Assembly: GCA_050313995.1 (NCBI GenBank)
Contig: JBNPMM010000001.1
Length of the DNA stretch: 64,000 bases
DNA from: JAUMWX01 sp023394215
GTDB lineage: Bacteria > Bacillota > Clostridia > Tissierellales > Peptoniphilaceae
Direction: 5' to 3' (one strand)
Position numbers and translations under genes: made by a program. Under the pieces are notes generated by a model that saw only the letters and a program-made list of their open reading frames with translations, was not told where the DNA came from and did not search any database. Positions within the stretch are counted from its first letter, which is position 1, and the number at the start of each line of letters is the position of its first letter. Shown piece by piece: positions 1 to 8,073 of this stretch.

Positions 1-292
1 CAGATCCCATATCTATTATTTTACCGGCAAAAATCCCCCCTGTGCCCGTAACAGGATTATGGCATTTTCCTCTTTCAAGGGTTATTTTCATTATTTTTTC
101 TTTTATCTTATCAATATTTCCATTTGAACTCTGATATAGCTGAAAAAAACTGCAGGCATTTATATTTAAAACTTCAACATCTATCAACACTTCATGATCC
201 TTTATCGGCAAACTCGGATCAATCTTCCAAGCCTTTTCCAAATTTGTATATTCCGGAACCAAACTTCTGTCAAAACCATAAATATCACCCAT
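1..292 (-). CDS. kdd: L-erythro-3,5-diaminohexanoate dehydrogenase, N-terminal part (runs off the left edge)
   Basis: Reading the minus strand from the ATG at 292 gives about 97 residues before the window ends. The protein has the feel of Kdd from the lysine fermentation pathway: a HEVLIDVEVLNINACSF stretch near residue 33, a KIKEKI helix, then ERGKCHNPVTGTGG near residue 74, which corresponds to the conserved ERGK-NPVTG-GG region of the family. Kdd oxidises 3,5-diaminohexanoate to 5-amino-3-oxohexanoate with NAD(P). A strong AGGAGGTG ribosome site at about 300-310 fixes the start. It is transcribed in the same direction as the fructoselysine operon but separated from it by a terminator. The assignment rests on about one third of the protein, recognised from memory of the family. 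Confidence 0.72.
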   Translation of the reverse strand, partial: MGDIYGFDRSLVPEYTNLEKAWKIDPSLPIKDHEVLIDVEVLNINACSFFQLYQSSNGNIDKIKEKIMKITLERGKCHNPVTGTGGIFAGKIIDMGS

Positions 293-467
293 AAATAACT
301 TACACCTCCTATATAAATATTTAATATAGGCCCTTAAGACATATAACTCTTGAACTCATCAGGCTTTAATCTTCTTTAATACTAATTAAAATTTTATCAT
401 ATTTTAAGATAAATCTAAAGGTCTTTTATTATATTTTTAAGCATTTATCGATTTATTCCGGAAATTG

Positions 468-503
468 AATTGAAATAATTATTACGAAATAATAAATTCA
501 ATT
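468..503. promoter_or_regulatory. AT-rich inverted repeat upstream of kdd
   Basis: AATTGAA (468-474) is mirrored by TTCAATT (497-503), and the inner bases continue the symmetry around ACGAA. It lies about 180 bases upstream of the kdd start in the 293-628 gap. It could be an operator or simply an AT-rich hairpin. No run of T follows it, so it is not a clear terminator. I see no gene in this gap. Confidence 0.3.
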
Positions 504-551
504 ATTCAATATAAGCTTTTATGAAAAAAATAAAATATCAGCACTGATATT

Positions 552-587
552 AAAGAAAAAACAGAGACAAATATTTCTAAATGTCTC
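552..587 (-). terminator. Rho-independent terminator of the fructoselysine operon
   Basis: GAGACA (564-569) pairs with TGTCTC (582-587). Read on the minus strand the hairpin is followed by a T-rich tract (552-563). It lies about 40 bases past the stop of the FGGY kinase and separates that operon from kdd. Confidence 0.65.
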
Positions 588-628
588 CATTTATAAATCC
601 AACCTTACGTTGACACCATATTTAAAAT

Positions 629-2161
629 TCACCTTATCAGTCTGTCAAGTTCGTGCATATACTTCTTATTTGCCTGATAAAGCTCATCATAAACCCTATA
701 ATAGGCTTCATATTTTTCAGTATTTTCAAAATTCGGTCTATAGATTTTACCGCTTTTTATCAATTTTCCGGCATGGACAAAATCTTTTTTATGGCCTGTA
801 CCTATCATAGCCATAAGGGCATCTCCATATGAGGCCCCTAAGGTTACTGCCGGAGTCCTAAGCTCCATACCCAAAACGTCGGACAGCATTTGTATCCATA
901 GGTGATTTTTTGTGCCTCCGCCTGTAATCATTATATTTTTAATGTTTACATTAAGACTTTTAAATATCTCAAAATGCTGTTTAATGGAAAAACAAACTCC
1001 CTCATAAGCAGCTCTGACTATATCTCTCCTATCATGGTTTAAGCTAAGCCCTATAATCATACCCTTGGCTTTCTCATCATTTATAGGGGTCCTTTCTCCC
1101 GCAAAATAAGGCAAAATCACAAGCCCCCTACTTCCTACAGGTACATTGTCCATATCATTCATCATTATCTGATATGTATTTAGACCACCATCTTTTTCAG
1201 CACTCAACTCCTCCCTGTAATAGATATCCCTTATCCATTTAGTTAAGGCACCTGATGTGTTGGTCCCTGCAGATATATCATATGTGTTCGGTACAATAAA
1301 TGATTCTCTCCAAAGCCTTTCATCATCGTAGAATTTCTCAGTACAAAGAATCATGTAAACTGTTGAACCCATCTGAATAAGCATATCTCCGGGGCTCATA
1401 ACTCCGCAACTTATAGCCTCAGCTCCGGAATCATCCCCACCTGTTATTACAGGCGTCCCTTTTGCCAAACCGGTATCTTTTGAAGCCTCTTCCGTTACAA
1501 AACCGGCTATGTCCGTTGTCCACAAAATTTTTGACAATTGATCCGGACTGCAAATTCCATCGCAATATTTCGGATCCGGCTTACCCTCGCTTCCATATAA
1601 AGGATTAAAACTTGCCAAACCCAAAAATCTGTCAATAGTATAATTTGAGGTCAACTTATAGGTCAAATAAGATGAAGCTGTCAAAAATTTATGGGTCTTT
1701 TTATAGATTTTCGGTTCATTTCTCTTAATCCACAATATCTTAGGTGCTATATCACTGGACCCCAAGGGTCTGCCAAAAAGTCTAAGAACCTCATCTTGAC
1801 CCCATTTATCGGTAAGTATTTTACATTCCTCCATTGCTCTTGCATCTATGCCGTAAAGTATTGCCTTTCTTAAAGGCTTGCCATCTATATCAACAGGAAG
1901 ACAGTCGGAACTTAAAGCACTCAACCCTACACCCTTAATTTGTTCAGGATCTATCCCGGCATCAATTATAATCCTCTTTGAAAGTATACACAAATCCTTG
2001 TACCAAATTTCATCAGCATCATGCTCAAAATAATTGGGTTTTGGATTTTCAAGTCCGTGTTCCGTTGAAGCGCTTACTACAAGCCTTCCCTCTTCGTCGA
2101 GTAAAGCCGCCTTGCTTTCATTAGTTCCGACATCAATACCTAAAAAATATTTCTTTTCCAT
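629..2161 (-). CDS. FGGY-family carbohydrate kinase (XylB-like)
   Basis: A full-length FGGY sugar kinase of 510 residues, predicted to phosphorylate a pentulose or related sugar or polyol with ATP in the cytoplasm. The N-terminal phosphate loop GIDVGTNESKAALL is at residues 8-21. A central GGDDSGAEAI block starts near 240 and the adenosine-binding ITGGGTKNHLW motif is near 410. It is the last gene of the operon, six bases after the BtpA gene, and is followed by a terminator. The known frl operons of E. coli and Bacillus do not carry such a kinase, so its substrate is open. It may handle another sugar taken up with the Amadori compounds. The family assignment is firm; the substrate is not. Confidence 0.85.
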   Translation of the reverse strand: MEKKYFLGIDVGTNESKAALLDEEGRLVVSASTEHGLENPKPNYFEHDADEIWYKDLCILSKRIIIDAGIDPEQIKGVGLSALSSDCLPVDIDGKPLRKAILYGIDARAMEECKILTDKWGQDEVLRLFGRPLGSSDIAPKILWIKRNEPKIYKKTHKFLTASSYLTYKLTSNYTIDRFLGLASFNPLYGSEGKPDPKYCDGICSPDQLSKILWTTDIAGFVTEEASKDTGLAKGTPVITGGDDSGAEAISCGVMSPGDMLIQMGSTVYMILCTEKFYDDERLWRESFIVPNTYDISAGTNTSGALTKWIRDIYYREELSAEKDGGLNTYQIMMNDMDNVPVGSRGLVILPYFAGERTPINDEKAKGMIIGLSLNHDRRDIVRAAYEGVCFSIKQHFEIFKSLNVNIKNIMITGGGTKNHLWIQMLSDVLGMELRTPAVTLGASYGDALMAMIGTGHKKDFVHAGKLIKSGKIYRPNFENTEKYEAYYRVYDELYQANKKYMHELDRLIR

Positions 2162-2167
2162 AAAGCC

Positions 2168-2998
2168 TCACAATTCTTTTCTAAGCTCGTAAACTACCTC
2201 CATAAACTCCTTGACCCTGTTTATATCAACAGGAAGGTTGCCTCCATTTTCATCCTGCAGCAGTCCTCCTTTCTTGAAATAGGTACCAACTACAGCCCCA
2301 TCTGCAAATCTCAGCTTATCCCTGATAGTTGTCGGCTTGCATCCCGTATTTGCAAAAATCATTGTTTCCGGTAGCGCCTCTTTAACATCCCTCAAAAGAC
2401 TTTCGTCAACATCGGCTCCTGCAGAAGATGCTGATATGCAAAGCCCTTCTGCTCCGGTTTTAAAAACTGTGGATTTTGCAATATCGGAAAGTCTTCTATT
2501 ATCAAGATTTACATCAGATTCAGGATTTATAAAATAAAGCATTTTAAGCTTATTCAATCTCAGCTCAGCCTTCCTTCTCAAAAGACTTGAAAAGTCGTTA
2601 TTATAAAAACCTCCATCTCCTACATAAACTCCCGAAAATGTACCTCTGCAAAAATCCGCTTCCACAGCACAGGCAAGCTCTATGGTAGCCTTGGCATCCG
2701 ATATGGCATCAACGCCGAATGGTATGCTTATGTCATTTCTTAACTGCCCTATAATCCTCGCCATTACAGCAACCGTCACAAAATCCATCCTCCTTTGATA
2801 AGGAAAACTGAATTCATTTGATATTAGAACTCCATCTACACCGCCATCTATCAAGGATTTCAAATCCTTCCTCGCCATAGAAACTATTTCTTCTATCCCC
2901 CTATCATAGCCGTACCTGGGATCTCCCGGCAAGGCTGAAAGGTGAAGCATCCCTATTATAGGCTTTTTTACACCAAACATTTCTTCAGTCCAAAGCAT
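2168..2998 (-). CDS. BtpA/SgcQ family TIM-barrel protein
   Basis: This 276-residue protein has the typical BtpA/SgcQ opening, with PIIGMLHLSALPGDPRYG at about residues 13-30, followed by a repeating beta-alpha pattern with conserved GVDGVLISNEF and VPFGV/ISIPFGVDAI segments. The family is named after a photosystem I biogenesis factor in cyanobacteria. In heterotrophs it appears in sugar operons such as sgc in E. coli, where its reaction is not settled. It lies between the second GntR gene (22-base gap upstream) and the FGGY kinase (6-base gap downstream), so it is almost certainly co-transcribed. I infer a role in carbohydrate handling only from that context. Confidence 0.75.
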   Translation of the reverse strand: MLWTEEMFGVKKPIIGMLHLSALPGDPRYGYDRGIEEIVSMARKDLKSLIDGGVDGVLISNEFSFPYQRRMDFVTVAVMARIIGQLRNDISIPFGVDAISDAKATIELACAVEADFCRGTFSGVYVGDGGFYNNDFSSLLRRKAELRLNKLKMLYFINPESDVNLDNRRLSDIAKSTVFKTGAEGLCISASSAGADVDESLLRDVKEALPETMIFANTGCKPTTIRDKLRFADGAVVGTYFKKGGLLQDENGGNLPVDINRVKEFMEVVYELRKEL

Positions 2999-3020
2999 AT
3001 ATCCCCCTTAAAAATTTATC

Positions 3021-3761
3021 TTAAGACCAAAAATCCTTATCAAATTCCGAGCGAAACCTGCTTTTTTCAGGATTTACATAACTCACGGAATATTCTATAG
3101 GCTTATCATCAGCATAAGTTATACATTTCAAAAGAAATACCGGCGTATCCTTCTTTACTCCTAAAAGCCTTGCCTCATTTTGATCAAGACTTGTGACCTC
3201 AAGACTTTGATCGGCGTGGGTAAAGGCTATGTTATAATAATCATATATATCATACATGGAAAAATCATTAGTGTTTATATGCATAAGATTTGGAAGTATC
3301 TTTGTAGGTACATATATCTCTTCTATGGATAAAGCTTCCTTATCAACACTGCTAAGCCTCTTAATATAGTGCAAATCATCTTCTTCACTTATAGCAAATA
3401 AGTTTGCGAAAAATGGACCTGCCTTCCTTATATAGCTGTTTATAAGGCTATTTTTCGGATCCTTTTTTAATTTTTTCATAGATCTGGTAAAACCTGTAAG
3501 CCTATCCAAATCCCTACTTACAGCCTGCCCTATTACAAAAACGCCCTTCCCATGAACGGATTGTAAATGCCCGTCACGCTGAAGCTCCATAAGTGCCGCC
3601 CTTACAGTCAGCTTACTCACACCATAGGCTTCCGACAAATCATTTTCCGAAGGTATAGACTCCCCGGGTAATATCTCTCCATTTAAAATACTTTCCAATA
3701 AATCATCTCTGATTTGCTTATATGCCGGTTGGCTCCTCTTTATAGTCCTGTCTTTTACCAT
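3021..3761 (-). CDS. GntR-family transcriptional regulator, HutC/FrlR type (first of two)
   Basis: A 246-residue regulator with an N-terminal winged helix-turn-helix (about residues 10-78, with SENDLSEAYGVSKLTVRAAL as the recognition region and HGKGVFV as the wing) and a C-terminal UTRA ligand-binding domain. Proteins of this type sense phosphorylated sugars or amino sugars and bind short palindromes. Its start overlaps the frlD stop by 7 bases (ATGGTAA), indicating translational coupling. A likely operator is the GGTAT-GAA-ATACC palindrome at 6438-6450. Two HutC regulators within one operon is unusual. One may answer to the Amadori product and the other to the FGGY substrate. Confidence 0.88.
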   Translation of the reverse strand: MVKDRTIKRSQPAYKQIRDDLLESILNGEILPGESIPSENDLSEAYGVSKLTVRAALMELQRDGHLQSVHGKGVFVIGQAVSRDLDRLTGFTRSMKKLKKDPKNSLINSYIRKAGPFFANLFAISEEDDLHYIKRLSSVDKEALSIEEIYVPTKILPNLMHINTNDFSMYDIYDYYNIAFTHADQSLEVTSLDQNEARLLGVKKDTPVFLLKCITYADDKPIEYSVSYVNPEKSRFRSEFDKDFWS

Positions 3762-4540
3762 GCTCCATCATATCCTATTGTTATCGCACTTCTTTTTGCT
3801 CCGGCTTCCATAGATTCTTCTATTGATTTTCCTTGCATAATTGAATATAAAAAGCCTGCTATGTAGCTATCACCGGCTCCAAGTGTGTCTACAACAGGGC
3901 ATTCAATTATGCCGAAGCTGTAAAACTTATGGCCGTCAAAGGCTAAACTTCCATTTTCCCCTCTTGTAACTATAACTATTTTCGGTCCCATAGCCTGCAT
4001 TTTTCTCATAAAGGCTTCAAGACCTTCTCTTCCCATATCATCATTTGAAAAAAATGCGTAATCTATAAAAGGAATAGTTTTATAAGTTAATTCATCATCC
4101 AAATAAGTTGCAAAATCAAATGCCGTATTCATTCCATATCCCTTGAAATACTCAAATTCATGGGCAACATTTCCCCAAAATCCGCTTACAACAAGGTCGT
4201 GTTCTCTGATAAAATCTCTGTTGGCATCAGTAAGTTTGAAATCAGCCATTACTCCTTCGTCATAGTCACCCAGAACTCTATCATTATTAACAAGGCTTAT
4301 CTTGGTCACTGCAGTTTTTCCCTCTTGAACTTGGACATTTGAAACATCAACTCCTTCTTTAGTCAAACCCTTTATCATTATCTTACCGAAGTCATCAGTT
4401 CCCACAGCTCCCACATAGGCACTATTTCCACCTAATTGCCTTATATAAACTGCTACATTTACAGGATTACCTCCCGGTTTTGCTATATTTTCATTTTCAT
4501 AATAGTCAATACAATTATCACCGACACAACAAAACTTCAT
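3755..4540 (-). CDS. frlD: Fructoselysine 6-kinase (PfkB family)
   Basis: At 261 residues this is exactly the length of E. coli FrlD and matches it along its whole length from memory: GDNCIDYYEN at the N terminus, GGNPVNVAVY near residue 23, DRVLGDYDEGVMADF near 90, the PfkB signature DTLGAGDSYIAGFL at about 218-231 with the catalytic Asp near 224, and the C-terminal YDGAW (YHGAW in E. coli). It phosphorylates fructoselysine at C6 after uptake, and the product is then split by the SIS-domain deglycase encoded upstream. Its start overlaps the preceding GntR stop (ATGA) and its stop overlaps the next GntR start, so these genes form a coupled set. Confidence 0.9.
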   Translation of the reverse strand: MKFCCVGDNCIDYYENENIAKPGGNPVNVAVYIRQLGGNSAYVGAVGTDDFGKIMIKGLTKEGVDVSNVQVQEGKTAVTKISLVNNDRVLGDYDEGVMADFKLTDANRDFIREHDLVVSGFWGNVAHEFEYFKGYGMNTAFDFATYLDDELTYKTIPFIDYAFFSNDDMGREGLEAFMRKMQAMGPKIVIVTRGENGSLAFDGHKFYSFGIIECPVVDTLGAGDSYIAGFLYSIMQGKSIEESMEAGAKRSAITIGYDGAW

Positions 4541-5289
4541 ATCTGCTCCTCCTTTTTAATTACCTTCATATGACTGGCAAAAGAATATATTTTGGCATCC
4601 GAAATAGACTTGAAAACTTCTATTGGGATTTCCTTATCCTTCTTATCATAAGTAACACCCTGCATGTATATAGCAGGACTTCCTTGACTTTTGCCGAACA
4701 ACACCGCCTCTTCTTCTCTGAGACTTGTAAGTGATATGTCCTGATGTCCGCTGTTAGGAATCAAATCATACCTTAATTCAATAACTGTATAATAAGGAAT
4801 CTCCGAAAAATCAACTTTTTCCAAACCCTTACACCTTGTCAGATCCGTATAATTGTATTCCAAAGAGGCCGCTTCCCCATCTATATACCTCATCCTTACA
4901 AGTTCCAGTATGGGATCATCTATACCTATTTTAAATATATCTGCCAACTTCCTGTCCCCGGATATTACTTCCTGCCTTATTACCCTGGTAACTATGTCTC
5001 TTCCCTGTTCTTCAGCAGTTATCTTTATAGATTTCATATCCTGAAGATTTCTTACAAATTTACTCTTCCTGATGTAATAACCCTTGCCATGTTCAGCTTC
5101 CAGATATCCGTCCTCTACAAGCCTGTGAAGGGCGGATCTTAAAGTGGATCTGTTCACATCCCAGAGTTGACAAATTTTTCTTTCAGGAGGAAGCTTATCT
5201 CCGGGTCCAAAATCATTTTCCTGAATATACATTATAAGCCGTTCTATAATCTCAGCTCTTGACATATATTTTTTTGATTTATCTTCCAA
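4537..5289 (-). CDS. GntR-family transcriptional regulator, HutC type (second)
   Basis: A 250-residue GntR/HutC regulator. The winged helix lies at about residues 8-75 (KLPPERKICQLWDVNRSTLR, then EHGKGYYIRK) and a UTRA effector domain fills the rest. It is distinct from the neighbouring GntR protein: the two share the fold but little sequence. Its stop overlaps the frlD start by 4 bases. It lies 22 bases after the deglycase gene, so the operon order is deglycase, regulator, kinase, regulator. FrlR of E. coli and Bacillus is also a GntR protein encoded in the frl locus, and either of these two could be its counterpart. Confidence 0.87.
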   Translation of the reverse strand: MEDKSKKYMSRAEIIERLIMYIQENDFGPGDKLPPERKICQLWDVNRSTLRSALHRLVEDGYLEAEHGKGYYIRKSKFVRNLQDMKSIKITAEEQGRDIVTRVIRQEVISGDRKLADIFKIGIDDPILELVRMRYIDGEAASLEYNYTDLTRCKGLEKVDFSEIPYYTVIELRYDLIPNSGHQDISLTSLREEEAVLFGKSQGSPAIYMQGVTYDKKDKEIPIEVFKSISDAKIYSFASHMKVIKKEEQI

Positions 5290-5310
5290 ATTTACCCCTC
5301 CATATTCATA

Positions 5311-6306
5311 TTAATAATCCAATACCCTATAATATCTTCTGATCTCCATAGGATGACAGTTTATTTTTTCTATATGTCTGTCAATCCTGTCACAAATTTG
5401 TCTCATGACTAAATGTGAGATATATCCCCTGTATTCTTCCTTTATACCCCTAAGTTCATAGTCCCTTGTATCTATTATATTATATCTTGAACAAATTCTC
5501 GGTAAAAATTTTGCCACTCTCTCACTCAAGGGTCTTTGACTGTCCTCACCTATAAATACGGTAACATTGGAATTTTTGTCTATAACTTCAAACATACCAT
5601 GGAAAAATTCTCCCGAACTTATGGATTTAGTTCTAATCCAATGCTGTTCTTCCCAATAGCACATAGCATAAGAGTAAGTGGCCCCATATTGATTTCCCGC
5701 CCCTATAAAATAATGCATATCATCAGCATGGTGCCTTATAGCGAAGTCCATTCCGAAACTTTCAGCCTTTCTGCTTACTTCAACAAGAGCCTGCGGCAAA
5801 TACTCTTCAAGATTATTATAAAGGTCTTCATATTCGGGAAACTCCCCCCTATTGTACATAAGTCTGTCGGCAACCATAAAAAATTTTAATTGTTCATTCA
5901 TAGGATAAGATATGCACCAGTCAACCTGACTCGCCAAGCTTGCACTTTCCTTATCTATAAAGCCTAAGACCTTAGCCCCTGCTTCTTTAACCTTCTCAAC
6001 GGCCCTAACCATTTCTTCGGTGCTTCCGGTAACTGAAGAAATAATAACGAGAGTTTTTTCTCCCAGTCTTTTATTTCCTGTTACAAGATATTCAGCAGCA
6101 TTTTCAACAAAGACTTCAATTGAAGATTTTTCTTTCATATGGATATATGCCTGCATGGCGGACGCCCAAGTACCCCCTATGCCAAGCCAACAAATATTTT
6201 TAAAAGCCTCTTCTTGAAACTTATCTACCAAATCATTAATCTTACCCCTAAGAGCCAAGGCCCCATTTAAATTGTCAATAAACTTTTTTTCGTCAAATTT
6301 TAGCAT
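5311..6306 (-). CDS. frlB: SIS-domain Amadori deglycase, FrlB-like (fructoselysine-6-phosphate deglycase)
   Basis: A double SIS-domain protein of 331 residues from the ATG at 6306, which has AGGAGGG just upstream. An in-frame ATG 18 bases earlier (6324) has no such site. Features seen: GIGGTWASAMQAY near residue 40, SSVTGSTEEMVRAV near 90 (phosphosugar pocket), SSGEFFHGMFEVID near 225, equivalent to the SGEF-HG catalytic stretch of the FrlB/FraB deglycases, and a C-terminal RRYYRVLDY resembling the end of E. coli FrlB. It should convert fructoselysine 6-phosphate to glucose 6-phosphate and lysine. It is the first gene of the minus-strand operon. A glucoselysine- or other Amadori-specific enzyme cannot be excluded. 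Confidence 0.78.
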   Translation of the reverse strand: MLKFDEKKFIDNLNGALALRGKINDLVDKFQEEAFKNICWLGIGGTWASAMQAYIHMKEKSSIEVFVENAAEYLVTGNKRLGEKTLVIISSVTGSTEEMVRAVEKVKEAGAKVLGFIDKESASLASQVDWCISYPMNEQLKFFMVADRLMYNRGEFPEYEDLYNNLEEYLPQALVEVSRKAESFGMDFAIRHHADDMHYFIGAGNQYGATYSYAMCYWEEQHWIRTKSISSGEFFHGMFEVIDKNSNVTVFIGEDSQRPLSERVAKFLPRICSRYNIIDTRDYELRGIKEEYRGYISHLVMRQICDRIDRHIEKINCHPMEIRRYYRVLDY

Positions 6307-6397
6307 CTTCCCTCCTAATAACAAATTTCAAACCAAACACAAGAACACGAAAAATCCAACACTTGACCCTGTCACTCGAAATAAAAGTGAAAAGGTC

Positions 6398-6426
6398 TTG
6401 CAAATTATAAAAGCATATAATATAAT
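6398..6426 (+). promoter_or_regulatory. Sigma-A promoter of the amidohydrolase-frlA transcript
   Basis: TTGCAA (6398-6403), a 17-base spacer, and a perfect TATAAT (6421-6426). Transcription should start near 6433, immediately before the GGTATGAAATACC palindrome. Confidence 0.65.
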
Positions 6427-6437
6427 TTAGCTAAAGT

Positions 6438-6450
6438 GGTATGAAATACC
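6438..6450. promoter_or_regulatory. Probable GntR/HutC operator
   Basis: A perfect palindrome, GGTAT-GAA-ATACC, inside a looser inverted repeat (CTAAAG at 6431-6436, CTTTAG at 6458-6463). HutC-type regulators bind short sites of this shape. It sits just downstream of the -10 box, where binding would block initiation. Either GntR protein of this locus is the obvious candidate. Confidence 0.5.
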
Positions 6451-6521
6451 TCTAACTTCTTTAGATATATAATACAGGAAACACGAAAAAATGTCTATAA
6501 AAATTTATAAAGGAGGTGGAA

Positions 6522-8042
6522 ATGAGCGATAAATTCATTATTGCTTCAAAAAATATTTTTTCTGAAGGATCTTTCTTTGAAGGATATTTTTCAGTAGAAG
6601 ATGGCAAAATTAAGGATGTGATTAGAGGGAAAATACCCGATCACTTATATTCCAAGAATCTAAAAGATTTCGGAGAAAACATTGTCATGCCTGCTCTGAT
6701 CGACTGCCATGCTTTTTTTACCGGATATTATGTAAGAAAATATGGAATTGATATAAGTTTATGCAGGTCTTGTAACCAGATTATCGAAGCCATAAAAGGC
6801 TCAGCAATAGATAAAGTTATCATAGCGAGGGGGCTAAAGAATAAAGAAATAATTAATCATGATTTAATTGAAAAAAACTTTAGCCCCGATACTTCCATAC
6901 TACTTTTAAACTGGGAAGAGGAATTCGCCTTTGTTAACGAGTCTGCCGCTAAAAGATTTGACTTCGACGGAAACAATTTTTCATCAGAAGGTATGTGGAA
7001 AATCCTACATTTTGTACTTACTCAAAAGGAAGATGTAAAAAACTGCCTTGGAGAATATCAAAAATTACTTCATTCAAAAGGAGTAAGTACAAGTAAAGAA
7101 ATGGTATTTGACGATTCCTACGGGCTTGCTGAAATCCTAAAATTTTTAGATGATGAAAACAAGTTAAATTTAAGGATTTTTATGATGTCTCAACCCGTTG
7201 CCTACCCTATGAGTCTTGAAACCGGCAAAAAACTTAAAGAAATAGCTAATTCCGATTTTCTTAAATTTGACGGATTTAACCAAATGGTAGACGGTTCAAT
7301 AAGTGTAAAAGAAGCCGATTTAAAAATTCCATACGAAGACGGCGATATCTGTCAAATAGGCATAGATTATCAAAGCTTAAAAAAAGATGCTTTACTTGCA
7401 GATGAAAACGACTTTAGGTTTTCTCTTCACGGACAGGGGGACAAGGCTGTTCATAATATAATATCCATATTTGATAAGTGCAGAAAAAATGAGGATGGAA
7501 AATTAATAAATAGACACGCCATTACAGATCTTGAATTTACCGATCCGAAAGACCTTGAAAAAATGGCGGAGTTAGGAATATTTGCTGAAATATACCCTCA
7601 GATAATGTCAATATATGATGACCCTGAAGCTAAAATAAAGCTTACTTACAATCGTGTAGGACAAAGAGCTCTTAATTACTGGAACCGAAGAAAAATGCAG
7701 GATTTGGGCATAAACATTTCATGTGCTACGGATCTGCCCCTTGTTATACAGGATCTCGGTCAGTCAATTTTAGGTGCATGCTACCATAGATTCAATGATA
7801 TGACCCCGTTCCAAACTCAAAATTCTTTGAAATTGGAAGAACTGTTAAGCGCTTGGACTATAAACGGGGCAAAAAATCTAAATATAGCTCATATCCAGGG
7901 AGCAATTAAAAATAACTACAGGGCAGATTTCGTAGTATTAAATAAATCACCGCAAGAAATAAATGAAAAAACCGCCCTTGATTTGAATGTCACAAATACT
8001 TTTATAGCCGGAACTTGTGTATTTGATTCAAAACACCAATAA
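6522..8042 (+). CDS. YtcJ-like amidohydrolase with an altered metal-binding motif
   Basis: A 506-residue member of the amidohydrolase 3 (YtcJ) family, starting at the ATG at 6522 with AGGAGG five bases upstream; an in-frame GTG at 6516 is less likely. Family landmarks are recognisable: MPALIDCHAFF near residue 55 in place of the usual G-x-ID-xHxH, SLHGQGDKAVHNI near 310 (normally H-x-HAIGDRAV), NRHAITDLEFTDP near 340, and CATDLPLV near 408 near the usual Asp. The second His of the first HxH pair is Phe here. It precedes frlA by 31 bases and is presumably co-transcribed, which suggests a peptide or acyl derivative of Amadori compounds as substrate, but this is only context. It may not be a classical binuclear metal enzyme. 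Confidence 0.7.
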   Translation: MSDKFIIASKNIFSEGSFFEGYFSVEDGKIKDVIRGKIPDHLYSKNLKDFGENIVMPALIDCHAFFTGYYVRKYGIDISLCRSCNQIIEAIKGSAIDKVIIARGLKNKEIINHDLIEKNFSPDTSILLLNWEEEFAFVNESAAKRFDFDGNNFSSEGMWKILHFVLTQKEDVKNCLGEYQKLLHSKGVSTSKEMVFDDSYGLAEILKFLDDENKLNLRIFMMSQPVAYPMSLETGKKLKEIANSDFLKFDGFNQMVDGSISVKEADLKIPYEDGDICQIGIDYQSLKKDALLADENDFRFSLHGQGDKAVHNIISIFDKCRKNEDGKLINRHAITDLEFTDPKDLEKMAELGIFAEIYPQIMSIYDDPEAKIKLTYNRVGQRALNYWNRRKMQDLGINISCATDLPLVIQDLGQSILGACYHRFNDMTPFQTQNSLKLEELLSAWTINGAKNLNIAHIQGAIKNNYRADFVVLNKSPQEINEKTALDLNVTNTFIAGTCVFDSKHQ

Positions 8043-8073
8043 AATCGTTTAATTTTTATAGGAGGAATAATTA

